DNA of 64,000 nt from Marinococcus halophilus (lineage in GTDB: Bacteria > Bacillota > Bacilli > Bacillales > Marinococcaceae): contig NZ_NPFA01000011.1 in the NCBI RefSeq assembly GCF_002265875.1, forward strand, positions 43,210 through 107,209, given 5' to 3'. The notes beneath the pieces were generated by a model, which did no database searches, was not told where the DNA came from, and worked only from the letters and a program-made list of their open reading frames with translations. Position numbers and translations under genes: made by a program. Shown in pieces: positions 9,657 through 18,954 of the stretch. Position 1 is the stretch's first letter; the number at the start of each line of letters is the position of its first letter.

Positions 9657-10001
9657 CTATTTTAAGAGCTCGTCTGGGTTTCGATCACCCTGAACCATTA
9701 ACAATACTTTGCCCTCATCGAGCTCGTCTTCCAGATCTTCTGCTTCCTGACTGTTGAAACCAAGTTCTTGCAGTTTATAGCGCAACTCGTCTCCTTTTTT
9801 GGAGAAACGATTTGCCGAATCAACATTAAGCTCATCATCGGTAGGTTCGTTAGCATGCACACTACCCGCAATTCGATCCGTCCGGTCGTCGTCATGGCTC
9901 ATGACGTACATATCGTTGCGATCAATGCCTTTATTCGCCAGTGTTTGCACATCGTGCTGAATTTGTTCGTCGTTCGTGTATTCGCGTACATAGGGTTTCA
10001 T
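9657..10001 (-). CDS. General stress protein, YflT/GSP17M-like domain
   Basis: This 114-residue acidic cytoplasmic protein opens with MKPYVREYTNDEQIQHDVQ and contains GIDRNDMYVMSHDDDRTDRIA, typical of the heat- and general-stress YflT/GSP17M family in Bacillaceae. The biochemical role of the family is unknown; members are usually sigma-B regulated. ATG 10001 is chosen over an in-frame TTG two codons upstream, with GGAGG 10 nt before it. No sigma-B promoter was verified. It has its own terminator. Confidence 0.85.
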   Translation of the reverse strand: MKPYVREYTNDEQIQHDVQTLANKGIDRNDMYVMSHDDDRTDRIAGSVHANEPTDDELNVDSANRFSKKGDELRYKLQELGFNSQEAEDLEDELDEGKVLLMVQGDRNPDELLK

Positions 10002-10162
10002 CGTCAAATAGCCTCCTCAAAGATAATATCTTCGCTGGTCCGGGAACGCATACGCGTCAAACCTCCCTAAGGGTAATCCTTAATCAACGTCTTGATTTTA
10101 ATACTCATTCGGTTTCGTCATTAATCGTTATTTCTTAAGACTTGGTTATTCATAGGATGATA

Positions 10163-10642
10163 TTACGTAGCGTATTTGGTGCCATGTTTTTGATTCCATT
10201 GCTTGTAGACGTCTACACCTGCTTGAAGAAAGTGCTTCTGCACGGGCAGCCGCCGTTCATCCATAGGTTTGCAGTATTCTTCGTAAAAATTATCTAACTC
10301 AAAATATTTGCGATCGTCCCGGTAGAAAGGTTCGTATTCTTCTCTTGAGACCACGTATACAACGTTTTCGGGACTACAGTAATAAATGGCCCCTAAACAC
10401 ATGGGACAAGGGCTAGCCAAAATGTAAATCGTGCAATCTGTTAAATGCTCGGTCTGTTCTTTTTGACAGGCCTCCCGAATCGCCAATATTTCGGCATGGG
10501 CGGTCGGATCATCCGTTTGAGCCGCTTGATTAGTACTTTCAGCCACAAGCTTGTCACCCTTCATAATGACACAAGCAAAAGGACGGCCTCCGCGTTCGAC
10601 ATTTTGTTCGGCTAATTGGATTGTTCGATGAATAGGATCCAT
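10163..10642 (-). CDS. Guanine deaminase-like nucleoside/base deaminase
   Basis: A zinc-dependent deaminase of the cytidine deaminase fold, 159 residues. His49-Ala-Glu51 (TAHAEILAI) and Cys79/Cys82 (SPCPMCLGA) form the zinc site. The C-terminal region (YFELDNFYEEY) resembles Bacillus GuaD, which turns guanine into xanthine for purine nitrogen use. Length matches GuaD. AGGAGAGGAGC precedes the ATG. A related small-base deaminase is possible. Confidence 0.82.
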   Translation of the reverse strand: MDPIHRTIQLAEQNVERGGRPFACVIMKGDKLVAESTNQAAQTDDPTAHAEILAIREACQKEQTEHLTDCTIYILASPCPMCLGAIYYCSPENVVYVVSREEYEPFYRDDRKYFELDNFYEEYCKPMDERRLPVQKHFLQAGVDVYKQWNQKHGTKYAT

Positions 10643-10828
10643 GGTGCTCCTCTCCTTTGTTTATCAATTGAAAACCTTTCAAAGCTCAAGTTCTTATACC
10701 CTGTAGACTTCTCATTTACGCCTCTGATAGAAAACAATCGCAAATACTTCTCCGAGAAGTTAACTTTTTGATTGCAGAGGAAGCCGCTTAGAAGCACATT
10801 TTAAGATTGGTATACCCTTGGTTACTTT

Positions 10829-10969
10829 CTAAACCGAGTGCTGTCGTAATTGCTTAAAACATTCAAAGCAATACAGACGCCCACCTTCATGTACACCTTC
10901 AAAGAAACCATCCCTGCAGTAGATCTCTTTACCACAAACGCTGCACTGCCCCAGGTACTCTTCCATCAT
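10829..10969 (-). CDS. Small zinc-finger-like protein, two CxxC knuckles
   Basis: This 46-codon gene has a good ribosome site (GAGGAGGGATA then ATGATG). Residues Cys9-x-x-Cys12 (CSVCGKEIYC) and Cys34-x-x-Cys37 (YCFECF) form a likely treble-clef or zinc-ribbon site. It resembles short YhfH-like or LIM-type orphan zinc proteins of Bacilli, of unknown function. It lies 186 bp upstream of the guanine deaminase on the same strand. The product is probably real because the Cys spacing and ribosome site agree. Confidence 0.65.
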   Translation of the reverse strand: MMEEYLGQCSVCGKEIYCRDGFFEGVHEGGRLYCFECFKQLRQHSV

Positions 10970-11201
10970 TATCCCTCCTCATAAGGATCCTTCGGCTGGT
11001 AATCTAGGGGCCCTTTAAAACTCGGACGTGATTATACGTTTCTCTCTTCGCAGCAAAATATTATAGAAACACCGTTTTTCGCTTTATAAAGAGTACTGTA
11101 TCGTCGTCGTGCAAGCCATCTTTTACCCCCTCCCGTTAGCAATATGCTTGTAATGACTCTTTTAAGAGGCATTGTTTTCTATCAGGGAAGCTAACAATAC
11201 C

Positions 11202-12590
11202 TTAAACATCATGGCTCTGACGATTCTTGCTAGTCCCCCTCTTGTTATTCCCTTTATTACTAACTACAAAAAAGGCCAATGATATTACACCTAATACAGC
11301 CATGGTCAAAAACGCATTTCTCGTGCCTTCGTATAAATGATCCTGCCCCTGACTGGAAACCGTTACAATAGTCGTCAACGCTGTTACCCCAATCGCCATG
11401 GCAAATTGACGAAGAGCATTAATCACCGCTGTCCCATGAGGCATGATAGAAGCTGGTAAATGGTTCATCGCAAATGCCACCTGAGGCATCATAGTGATGC
11501 TGATACCTAACATGAAAAACATGAATGCAACAGTGACGGTGAGAAAGGAGGTCGTTGGCTGAAACAAACTAAACATCACGACCGAAATCAAAAGAGGAAC
11601 GAAACCCACGCCAATCACCTTTCTGCCGTAACGATCATATAAAAGGCCACTAATCCAAGAAAATAAAGCCAGCAGGAACGTCCCTGGCATCAGAATCATG
11701 CCCGAGGTAAAAGCAGATAGTCCCTGAACACTTTGGGCAAATAATGGGATTAACGTTTCTGCGGAGAGTAATAACAACGAGATCAAAAATATCGACAGAG
11801 TAGCGAATAAAAACGGACCATAAGCAAAGACCTTTATATTAAGTAAAGGAATGGAAAGACGGAGTTGGCGATACCCGAACCATACAAACGCCCCGGCGCC
11901 TAAACCGATCGTACCTATGACCCGCAAGTCCTCGAAGGAATACATATTAATCATACTTACACCTAACAAGAAGGCGACAAAACCGATACTTGATAGGATA
12001 AACGAAAACACGTCGAATTGAGCTGCTTTTGTTTCTGTTATATTTTGGATAAACAAATAAGTAATAACTATTAACCCTACAAGCGGGAGCAAAATCATCC
12101 AAAACAATATGCGCCAGTCCCAGAGATCAATGATCAAACCGGACATTGCCGGCCCTATCGCCGGCGCTACGTTCATGACCAATCCTAAAATACCCATGGC
12201 CTGGCCGCGTTTCTCCGATGAATAAACCAATAGAAGAACCGTTTGGGCCAGCGGGAGCATAATGCCAGCGCCAATTGCTTGAATAATCCGTGCCACGACT
12301 AATAGTAGAAAGGACGGCGCCAAAATACCGGCCACCGTTCCCACCAAAAAACAAGCAAGAGACACTAATACCAAGAATCGGAGCGTAAAGCGATCCACGA
12401 AATAGCCATTAATAGGAATCATGATGGCCGCCGTCAGTAAAAAAGCAGTGGTTAACCATTGAACTTCGGTAGCATTAACCTGAAATTCCTGCATGATGGT
12501 AGGGAAAGCTGTGATCAGCAAAAATTGGTTAAGCAAGAAAAGAAAATTGATACTAACAACCGTCCATACGGTCCATTTCTGTTGTTTCAT
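11202..12590 (-). CDS. MFS multidrug efflux transporter, DHA2/EmrB type
   Basis: This 462-residue inner-membrane antiporter has about 14 hydrophobic segments. Visible motifs are GYFVDRFTLRF (motif A), VARIIQAIGAGIMLPLAQ (motif B region) and GLVMNVAPAIGPAMSGLI (motif C of antiporters). The start at 12590 follows GAGGTGT. It is divergent from an SDR gene, and both promoters straddle a 36-bp perfect palindrome next to a padR gene. This suggests PadR-controlled efflux of an aromatic or antimicrobial compound. The substrate is unknown. Confidence 0.88.
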   Translation of the reverse strand: MKQQKWTVWTVVSINFLFLLNQFLLITAFPTIMQEFQVNATEVQWLTTAFLLTAAIMIPINGYFVDRFTLRFLVLVSLACFLVGTVAGILAPSFLLLVVARIIQAIGAGIMLPLAQTVLLLVYSSEKRGQAMGILGLVMNVAPAIGPAMSGLIIDLWDWRILFWMILLPLVGLIVITYLFIQNITETKAAQFDVFSFILSSIGFVAFLLGVSMINMYSFEDLRVIGTIGLGAGAFVWFGYRQLRLSIPLLNIKVFAYGPFLFATLSIFLISLLLLSAETLIPLFAQSVQGLSAFTSGMILMPGTFLLALFSWISGLLYDRYGRKVIGVGFVPLLISVVMFSLFQPTTSFLTVTVAFMFFMLGISITMMPQVAFAMNHLPASIMPHGTAVINALRQFAMAIGVTALTTIVTVSSQGQDHLYEGTRNAFLTMAVLGVISLAFFVVSNKGNNKRGTSKNRQSHDV

Positions 12591-12624
12591 AATACACCTC
12601 AAACTATTGCTCATATTCAGTCTA

Positions 12625-12660
12625 ATATATTATATACTTTGCGCAAAGTATATAATATAT
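12625..12660. promoter_or_regulatory. 36-bp perfect palindrome, likely PadR operator
   Basis: The two 18-nt arms (12625-12642 and 12643-12660) are exact reverse complements, with centre ACTTTGC|GCAAAGT and AT-rich flanks. It sits between the divergent MFS and SDR starts. A PadR regulator lies 0.8 kb away, and PadR proteins bind long AT-flanked palindromes, so it is the likely operator. Confidence 0.75.
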
Positions 12661-12698
12661 GTTAATTTTAATGGAAACAAGACGAAAGGAGAAGTCCT

Positions 12699-13469
12699 AT
12701 GTACCCCGACCTTGAAGGAAAAGTTGTATTTATTACCGGCGGAGCTAATGGCATTGGCAAAGCCATTGGTGAAGCCTATGGACAAGCAAAAGCTAACATC
12801 GTGTTGGCCGACATCAATGAGCAGGCCTTACAGAAAACACAAGAAGCATTTGCCCAAACATACGGCCCATCGATGATTCAGACTCTCCCAATGAATTCGA
12901 CCGTCGAGAACGATGTGCAGCACGCTATCACTAACGCTTATAAGCATTTTGGCGGTATCGATATTCTGATTAATAATGCCGGCGTTATGGATAACATGGA
13001 GGCCGCAGACCGTGTTCCCGACGATACATGGGAGCACGTCTTCAATGTTAACGTGACAGGCACGATGCGTGTGACCAGAAAAATGCTGGAGCTGTTCCAA
13101 CAGCAGCAACAAGGCGTAATCGTAAATATGGCTTCGATTACAGGACTTACTGGAGGCCGAGGCGGCTTAGCCTACACGGCTTCCAAGCATGCTGTGGTCG
13201 GCATGACTAAAAATATAGCAGCCCATTATGCTGATCAACATATACGAGCTAATGCCATTGCTCCCAGTCAAGTGCCCACAGCTATCACCCAAAGCGGAAA
13301 AACTCCAGATACCTACGGAATGAAAGCAGCTACCAAAGGATTGAATCTAATGCCACGAGCAGGCACCTCGGAGGAGATCGCTCATATTGCTTTATTTTTA
13401 GGATCGGAACATGCTTCATTTCTTAATGGAGCAGTTATTCCAGCGGATGGAGGCTGGTCTGCCTATTAG
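12699..13469 (+). CDS. SDR-family oxidoreductase
   Basis: A classical short-chain dehydrogenase of 256 residues with TGGANGIGKA nucleotide-binding loop, NNAG, and the YTASK catalytic Tyr/Lys preceded by a Ser in MASITG. An Asp at the end of beta-2 (LADINE) favours NAD+. The substrate is unknown. GAAAGGAG precedes the ATG. It is divergent from the efflux gene over the palindrome and overlaps the convergent padR by 4 bp, so it is probably PadR-controlled. Confidence 0.9.
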   Translation: MYPDLEGKVVFITGGANGIGKAIGEAYGQAKANIVLADINEQALQKTQEAFAQTYGPSMIQTLPMNSTVENDVQHAITNAYKHFGGIDILINNAGVMDNMEAADRVPDDTWEHVFNVNVTGTMRVTRKMLELFQQQQQGVIVNMASITGLTGGRGGLAYTASKHAVVGMTKNIAAHYADQHIRANAIAPSQVPTAITQSGKTPDTYGMKAATKGLNLMPRAGTSEEIAHIALFLGSEHASFLNGAVIPADGGWSAY

Positions 13470-13978
13470 AGCTTACCCTCCTCAAGTACTTGCTGTACTC
13501 TTCCTAACCAATTTTTTTGAAATTGGTGGTGAGAAATATAATGATCCGCTATTAGTTCAGGTATAGAACCTTTTAACTTGTTGTGTTGTCGCTCAACCAT
13601 TTCCAGTTCTTCGATCCACGTTTGAATCGCTTGTTTCACCGGCTCTATAGGAACAAGATGAATATACAATAAGGCTGGATATAACGCCTTTGCCTCATCT
13701 CGTCGTTGCTGAAACACCTCGAGAATACTCTTTTGCAGATGTTCGAATCCAGCCGCAGTTATTTGATAAATGGTTCGGCTCGGCCGCTTGTTGTTTTTCT
13801 CGTTTTTCACGGCTTGAATGTATTCGTGTTTTCGTAGCTGCCGGGTAGCATGATAAAGATTGCCATCTGTGAGGGAGAAAATTTGGTCCCATCCATGTTG
13901 TTGCAACCGTTGTTTCATTTCATAGGGATGAGAGGGGTTATTCTCTAAAAGCCCCAAAATAAGAATTTTTATTGCCAT
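13466..13978 (-). CDS. PadR-family transcriptional regulator
   Basis: In 170 residues, the N-terminal winged helix (ILGLLENNPSHPYEMKQRL, then DGNLYHATRQLRKHEYI and a basic wing NNKRPSRTIYQITAAG) is the PadR DNA-binding domain, and the C-terminal helices are the dimerisation part of the long (Vir-type) PadR class. The start at 13978 follows AGGAGAG; a 50-codon upstream extension is rejected. It probably binds the palindrome at 12625-12660 and represses the MFS and SDR genes. Confidence 0.92.
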   Translation of the reverse strand: MAIKILILGLLENNPSHPYEMKQRLQQHGWDQIFSLTDGNLYHATRQLRKHEYIQAVKNEKNNKRPSRTIYQITAAGFEHLQKSILEVFQQRRDEAKALYPALLYIHLVPIEPVKQAIQTWIEELEMVERQHNKLKGSIPELIADHYISHHQFQKNWLGRVQQVLEEGKL

Positions 13979-14127
13979 TGATGTTGCTCTCCTTTTCGTT
14001 TGTTCATATCTTGTTATACTGAATTCTATTGGGAAAGGATCAACCGAAAAACTAATGACGAGCCAAAGAATGTTTAACGGTGCTTTTAAACTATCATAAA
14101 ACGATGATACATGAAGGAGAAGGTACA

Positions 14128-14859
14128 ATGGAACGTTTTGCTAATAAAGTAGTTATGATTACAGGCGGAGCTTCGGGCATGGGAAAAGAAATGGCTTTCA
14201 TGTTTCAGGCCGAAGGAGCTACAGTCATCGCGGCAGACGTGAGTGAGCAGAGGCTGAACGACTTATCCAAAGAAGGAATTGACGCTAGATATGTAGATGT
14301 TTCCAACGAAGAACACTGGCGGCAATTAGCTGATGACGTTTATCAAAAGTATCAGCGCATTGATGTCCTAGTTAATAACGCTGGTATTTCTAGTGAGAAA
14401 ACCATCGAAGAAATAGAAGCAGCTGATTGGGAAACAATGATGAACATCAATGGCTTCGGCGCTTTTGCCGGAATGAAACACGTGGTCCCTTATATGAAAA
14501 AACATCAAGAAGGCGCCGTCGTGAACATTTCTAGTTACACCGCTCAGGTCGGCATGGGACTGAATGTTTACACTGCTTCTAAAGGAGCGGTACGAGCCAT
14601 CTCTCGGGCTGCCAGTGTGCAGTATGGCCCCAGTGGTATTCGTGTCAATGCCGTATTCCCCGGGGTAATTGAAACGCCGATGACGAAAGGATTGCAGGAA
14701 TCTCAAGAAACGCTTCAACGACTGGTGGGAGCAACTCCCCTTGGACGTTTAGGCAAACCAAGAGAAGTCGGCCAAGCGGTCTTGTTCTTAGCTTCGGAGG
14801 AAGCTAGCTTTATTACCGGGGCTGAACTGGTCATTGATGGTGGCTTCACATCCCAATAA
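14128..14859 (+). CDS. SDR-family oxidoreductase (second copy)
   Basis: This 243-residue short-chain dehydrogenase has TGGASGMGKE, AADVSE (Asp after beta-2, suggesting NAD+), NNAGIS, a Ser in NISSYT and YTASKGAV. It is only moderately like its neighbour at 12699, so the two are not a recent duplication. The start at 14128 follows GGAGAAGG. It is divergent from padR and ends before a strong terminator. The substrate cannot be told from sequence. Confidence 0.9.
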   Translation: MERFANKVVMITGGASGMGKEMAFMFQAEGATVIAADVSEQRLNDLSKEGIDARYVDVSNEEHWRQLADDVYQKYQRIDVLVNNAGISSEKTIEEIEAADWETMMNINGFGAFAGMKHVVPYMKKHQEGAVVNISSYTAQVGMGLNVYTASKGAVRAISRAASVQYGPSGIRVNAVFPGVIETPMTKGLQESQETLQRLVGATPLGRLGKPREVGQAVLFLASEEASFITGAELVIDGGFTSQ

Positions 14860-14937
14860 TTCCCTTTATTCTGTTCCAATTACATTAAATATATTAGAGT
14901 TAACATATGTTTTCTTTTGTCAGTACGTGGCTAGCAC

Positions 14938-14980
14938 TAAAAGCAACCGGCGGATCCTTGCGAGCCATCGGTTGCTTTTA
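14938..14980 (+). terminator. Rho-independent terminator
   Basis: TAAAAGCAACCG (14938-14949) pairs perfectly with CGGTTGCTTTTA (14969-14980), a 12-bp stem that ends the SDR transcript. Confidence 0.8.
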
Positions 14981-15694
14981 TAATTTATGCTATTTAATGA
15001 ATGCTATTAAAATAAATCGAAATTATAACAACAGTTGATTGATTAAAGGAACGATTAACAGTAAACGGATCACATCATTAGGCTTCTAAAATTATAAAAA
15101 CAACGATCTTCTTATTATTAAACTGACTCCTTTTAAATAGAAATGAGAGCAAGTAAAACTTTTAAGCGGCTTATTCCAGTAATCCAACAGGGATAAGCCG
15201 TTTAAATATTCCTGGTATTGCTAGTAGTCGCAAAATTCAATATAGCGATGAGTCGCTTCCGCTAGGTTGTTCTAAATGATATAAAACGAATCCGGCAGGT
15301 ATTATTCCTCGGATTTCAGTAATTAAAAAAATTTTCATGGGGACCGTTATTTAAACCTCGGGATACCCCGAACAAGAACAAACCGCTGTTTACGCCGTAG
15401 CTTTCCACAACAGCCTAAAATTATAAATTTTCATAAGCCGGTACAGGCGTTTTAGTTGATCGACCGGCCAAGTTTACGGCTTGGATGTTGACCCCTCCGC
15501 CAGTAGTTATACCCCCACTCCAAGCTCGAATGTTTTGCACGAGTATCGTCAGCGCCTTCTTAGGCTTTTCCTTAGTCGTGGGCGGCTGTTTCCGAGACTG
15601 ACTATGGACTACCCGGAAAACTAAGATTTCATTTTGCGCATAAGTTTCCTATTGTTTAGCTTAATTTTGCCGTCAGCATCATGAAAAATGAACT
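14981..15694. other. Long intergenic region, possible decayed gene
   Basis: A hairpin-like repeat (CGGCTTAT 15167-15174 with ATAAGCCG 15193-15200) is present. On the minus strand a frame of about 75 codons without a start ends at 15421-15423. Its basic, Gly-rich C-terminal-like peptide could be a transposase remnant, but no family motif is clear. The rest shows no gene. Confidence 0.35.
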
Positions 15695-16603
15695 TTAAAT
15701 CTTGTCGTTGTATGAAGAATAGTAAGGTTGTGTGCGGCTTAACATTATTGAACCAATAACAACGATAACACCAATGATCATCGATATTGTTATGCTTTCA
15801 TTCAAAAAAAACGAACCGAGAACTATCCCCACTAAGGGCACCAAATAGTTCGAAAAAGAAGCAAACACCGGTCCTTCTCTGTGAACTAGAAGCGTATACA
15901 ACCAATACACGAGCCCTGTTTGAAAAATACCTATGATGAATAAGGGGAGAAGATCCGCTGGATAGAGCCTTGGCCAAGAATTATCCATAACCAACACCGC
16001 TGGCCATAAGAGAATGACAGCGCACCATAAAATATTTCGCATGGACAGAACAACCGAGGTCGTCGGAAGATATTGCATCAAAATAAGGGCGCTAGCATAA
16101 CTAACAGCAGCCATCAAAAGAGCTACCAGTCCAGCGGTTTCTCCAGAGAAGATTGTGGCGTCAGCATAACTAATACGGGGAATGAAAATAATCATGACTC
16201 CAATAAAACCAAGCATGACACCGAACGCTTGATTTCGATGTAACCGTTCTCGAAATAATAGCCATACAATCAACACCGTCCATAAAGGGGTGGTCCCAAT
16301 AAGAATAGAGGCTAGGCTACTATTCACCTGGTTTTGACCCCAGGCAACTAAAAAGAAAGGTAATACCGCTTCTAGCAAGGCGATAACAACATATAAAGTA
16401 TAACGACGCCAGCGAAAGCCTGTTTTCACTGGAGCTGAAGAATGAGGGAGAAGTATTGCAAGTAACGTTAACGTGCATGCTCCTATCGTCGAACGAATTG
16501 CCGCCAAGGCCATCGGCTCCACCGTGTCTAATACTTGTTCGGCGAAATAAAATTGGGAACCCCACATGAGACTAATGCCCAATAAAAAAAGATATTTTTT
16601 CAT
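15695..16603 (-). CDS. DMT-superfamily (EamA) transporter
   Basis: This 302-residue membrane protein has ten predicted helices in two EamA repeats. The first repeat opens with LMWGSQFYFAEQVLDTVEPMALAAIRS and ends VLIVWLLFRERLHRNQAFGVMLGFIGV; the second ends LGSFFLNESITISMIIGVIVVIGSI. EamA proteins export or import small metabolites such as amino acids; the substrate is not predictable. A modest ribosome site (GGAAAGG) lies about 10 nt upstream. It is monocistronic. Confidence 0.88.
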   Translation of the reverse strand: MKKYLFLLGISLMWGSQFYFAEQVLDTVEPMALAAIRSTIGACTLTLLAILLPHSSAPVKTGFRWRRYTLYVVIALLEAVLPFFLVAWGQNQVNSSLASILIGTTPLWTVLIVWLLFRERLHRNQAFGVMLGFIGVMIIFIPRISYADATIFSGETAGLVALLMAAVSYASALILMQYLPTTSVVLSMRNILWCAVILLWPAVLVMDNSWPRLYPADLLPLFIIGIFQTGLVYWLYTLLVHREGPVFASFSNYLVPLVGIVLGSFFLNESITISMIIGVIVVIGSIMLSRTQPYYSSYNDKI

Positions 16604-17000
16604 TGTTTTGAGCCTTTCCAGTTTGATTATTGAAATTTTTTAGGATCAACTTTAGGTGCTTTTCATAACATCATAAAAAATGCCAAGATCGGACCCTTCT
16701 ATCCTTAGCTAAATTTAAAGGCATTTAGCATCCGTTGATGTACGCCCCTTACCTATTCTATTAAAGTCGAAAAAGTTGATTCGTACATATATCATTATAA
16801 TAACATAAGACCATTTACCAAAGGACATGGCAACAGTCTAGCGAGAGTTCGTATCGTGCCCGCATAGGCGTTTTTTCCTTTGTTGGGATCACTTTAAATT
16901 TAGTAGAGACTTGCCTCCCCCTACCATGAGTACTCAAAAACTGAGGAATAGTCATTATTAACTTATACATTTGCTCAGATAAGTCATAATAATTTTTATA
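16604..17000. other. Intergenic region, nothing recognised
   Basis: Short AT-rich and mixed sequence between two minus-strand genes. I see no gene, no convincing RNA and no clear repeat. Confidence 0.5.
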
Positions 17001-18167
17001 CTATACAATAAAATGAACATTTCTATTCGCCCCGGATAAAATTTCACAACCATTTTTCGTAATCACAAGGTCTTCTTCCAGAATGAAAGCCCCAAGCTCA
17101 TTGACTATTCCTGGCTCTAAATTAATAATCATTCCTTCCTCTAAAATGGCGTTGTCCTCTTTCATAATAGACGGAGGCTCAGTACTCATGAGACCCATGC
17201 CATGTCCCAGCCGGCCACACTCAAAATTGGTGGAAATACCTGCTTTTTTTATTTCAGCAGTACATATATCTACTACCTCCGTCACAGGCACCCCCGGGCT
17301 TATATGTTCTATGGTATTCATGGTTACTTCATGTATTTTGTCTTGATAAAAATTGCGCTGCTCATCTTTCTTGCCCAAAAAACCTGTACGGCTGAAATCT
17401 GACCAGTACCCATTGTATTTGGCTCCAAGATCTAAAAAAATAAAGTCTCCCTTGGAAAGCGCACGTTCGGTTGCTGTTTTGCTTAAACGATCGTAATTAC
17501 CTGCACCTGAAGTGATCAGAACAAACCCTGGATAGTCTGCTCCTCCATCTAACATATATTGTTGGGCCAAACGAGCTATTTCCCATTCTGTCATTCCTGG
17601 TTGAATAGCAGCGAAGGTTTGCTCATGGGCGTAACTTGTGGCATCACAGGCTCGTTTTATGCAATTAATTTCTTTTTCTGACTTTATCATTCTTTGACTC
17701 CATATCAGTTTAGAAGCATCAAAAAATGTCGCTTGAGGTAAATTCTTTTTTAACGCTTCATACACATTTACATTAAAACCAATCAATTGTTCCTTCCCTT
17801 TTTCAACGCCAACTTTCCCCTTTGCCATATCTAATTCCTGCATGATCCCTGCCAATTCCGATTCTATGGCACTAAATAAATTTTCATAATAGCGGACCTC
17901 GCATCCTTTGGCGATCATTTTCGCCTCTGGGTATTGAAATACATGAACATAGAGAATTGGAAGACCCGTGTGACCTATAAATAGAAATATCGGCCTAGCC
18001 ATAGTACTCCAGGGCGCATGAGTTCGGAAGTCAGAGTAGTAATTAATATTAGGTTCTGCGGAAAGGATAAGACCGGTGTATTCTTCTTGTTTCAACCTTT
18101 TTTGACAATTGAGTACTCGTTGACGAATGTCGGTTTCTGTAAAGTTTAGTTCCTCCATATAGTCCAT
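17001..18167 (-). CDS. M24-family Xaa-Pro dipeptidase / creatinase-like protein
   Basis: This 388-residue protein has a creatinase N-terminal domain (about 1-140) and a pita-bread M24 domain. Dinuclear-metal ligands are visible in FLDLGA, WSDFSR, GHGMG, NLEPG and LEEDLV, so it should be an active metallopeptidase. The start at 18167 follows AGGAAGGG; the earlier TTG is weaker. It is just downstream of a GntR regulator and near an M20 peptidase and diaminopropionate lyase on the same strand, suggesting breakdown of a peptide or amidino compound. Confidence 0.88.
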   Translation of the reverse strand: MDYMEELNFTETDIRQRVLNCQKRLKQEEYTGLILSAEPNINYYSDFRTHAPWSTMARPIFLFIGHTGLPILYVHVFQYPEAKMIAKGCEVRYYENLFSAIESELAGIMQELDMAKGKVGVEKGKEQLIGFNVNVYEALKKNLPQATFFDASKLIWSQRMIKSEKEINCIKRACDATSYAHEQTFAAIQPGMTEWEIARLAQQYMLDGGADYPGFVLITSGAGNYDRLSKTATERALSKGDFIFLDLGAKYNGYWSDFSRTGFLGKKDEQRNFYQDKIHEVTMNTIEHISPGVPVTEVVDICTAEIKKAGISTNFECGRLGHGMGLMSTEPPSIMKEDNAILEEGMIINLEPGIVNELGAFILEEDLVITKNGCEILSGANRNVHFIV

Positions 18168-18193
18168 GCTTCCCTTCCTTAACAATCACTCGA

Positions 18194-18862
18194 TTATTCA
18201 GAACCTTGAGTTTGGCGAATCCTTTGTAAGCTATTTTCCCAATTAGCGCTCACCGTTTTTTTAATTGAAGTTTTATCATGACTTTTCAAGGCCTCAATTA
18301 TTCTTTCATGTTCGTCATAAGATTCAAGACTATTATCCACCTCACTAAAATAATGAATTTCCATGCGTTGCACTTTTGTTTTTAAATTTGTTAGTAATTT
18401 AGTTAGTTCCGGGTTTGCTGCTAACTCTACAATGGTATGGTGGAAATCATTATCTGCTTGTAGAGCAGCAAACTTATCTCCACTTTTAATCTTTATTTTA
18501 AAATCTTCATTTTGCATTTTAAGTTTTTCAATGGTTTCGGCAGAGAAATAATTGAACCCTTGTTCAATGGCTAAGTTTTCTAATGATTGGACAATAGGAT
18601 AAATGTGCTCAGCTTCTTCAAGGTTAATAGAGGCCACTAAAGTCCAACGGTTAGCATAAGTAACAACCAACCCCTCATCTTCTAACCGCAGTAAAGCCTC
18701 TCTGACCGGTGTACGACTAATTCCTAACATGTCAGAAAGCTCCTGGTCTCTAAGCTTAAAACCAGGCTCAAGCTTTCCAATCATAATCCATTCACGAAGA
18801 ATACTGTATGCTTCATCTCGCATAAATGTGCGTTTTATCTTCATTCCTTCATTCTTCACCAT
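18194..18862 (-). CDS. GntR-family regulator with FCD domain
   Basis: In 222 residues an N-terminal winged helix (LRDQELSDMLGISRTPVREALLRLEDEGLV) precedes an FCD ligand-binding domain whose metal-type residues include NDFHHTIVE and YDEHERIIEAL. It is upstream of the M24 peptidase with 26 bp between them and downstream of the M20 gene, so it is the likely regulator of this catabolic cluster. The ATG at 18862 follows a GGAG 11 nt upstream. Confidence 0.9.
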   Translation of the reverse strand: MVKNEGMKIKRTFMRDEAYSILREWIMIGKLEPGFKLRDQELSDMLGISRTPVREALLRLEDEGLVVTYANRWTLVASINLEEAEHIYPIVQSLENLAIEQGFNYFSAETIEKLKMQNEDFKIKIKSGDKFAALQADNDFHHTIVELAANPELTKLLTNLKTKVQRMEIHYFSEVDNSLESYDEHERIIEALKSHDKTSIKKTVSANWENSLQRIRQTQGSE

Positions 18863-18954
18863 TTTTTAATGCACTCCTATTATTAGACATGACGTAGTAT
18901 GAGCGATTACGCAACGAATGAGCCAGTCTTCACTAAAAACTTCAGCAACTAGAT

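Noticed and set aside
10612..10797. A 61-codon minus frame before the guanine deaminase gene
   Set aside because: It overlaps the true start and ribosome site of the deaminase and has no ribosome site of its own.
15421..15645. A start-less minus frame resembling a transposase C terminus
   Set aside because: No start codon, no family motif that I can name, and no terminal repeats seen. Mentioned only as a possible decayed gene.
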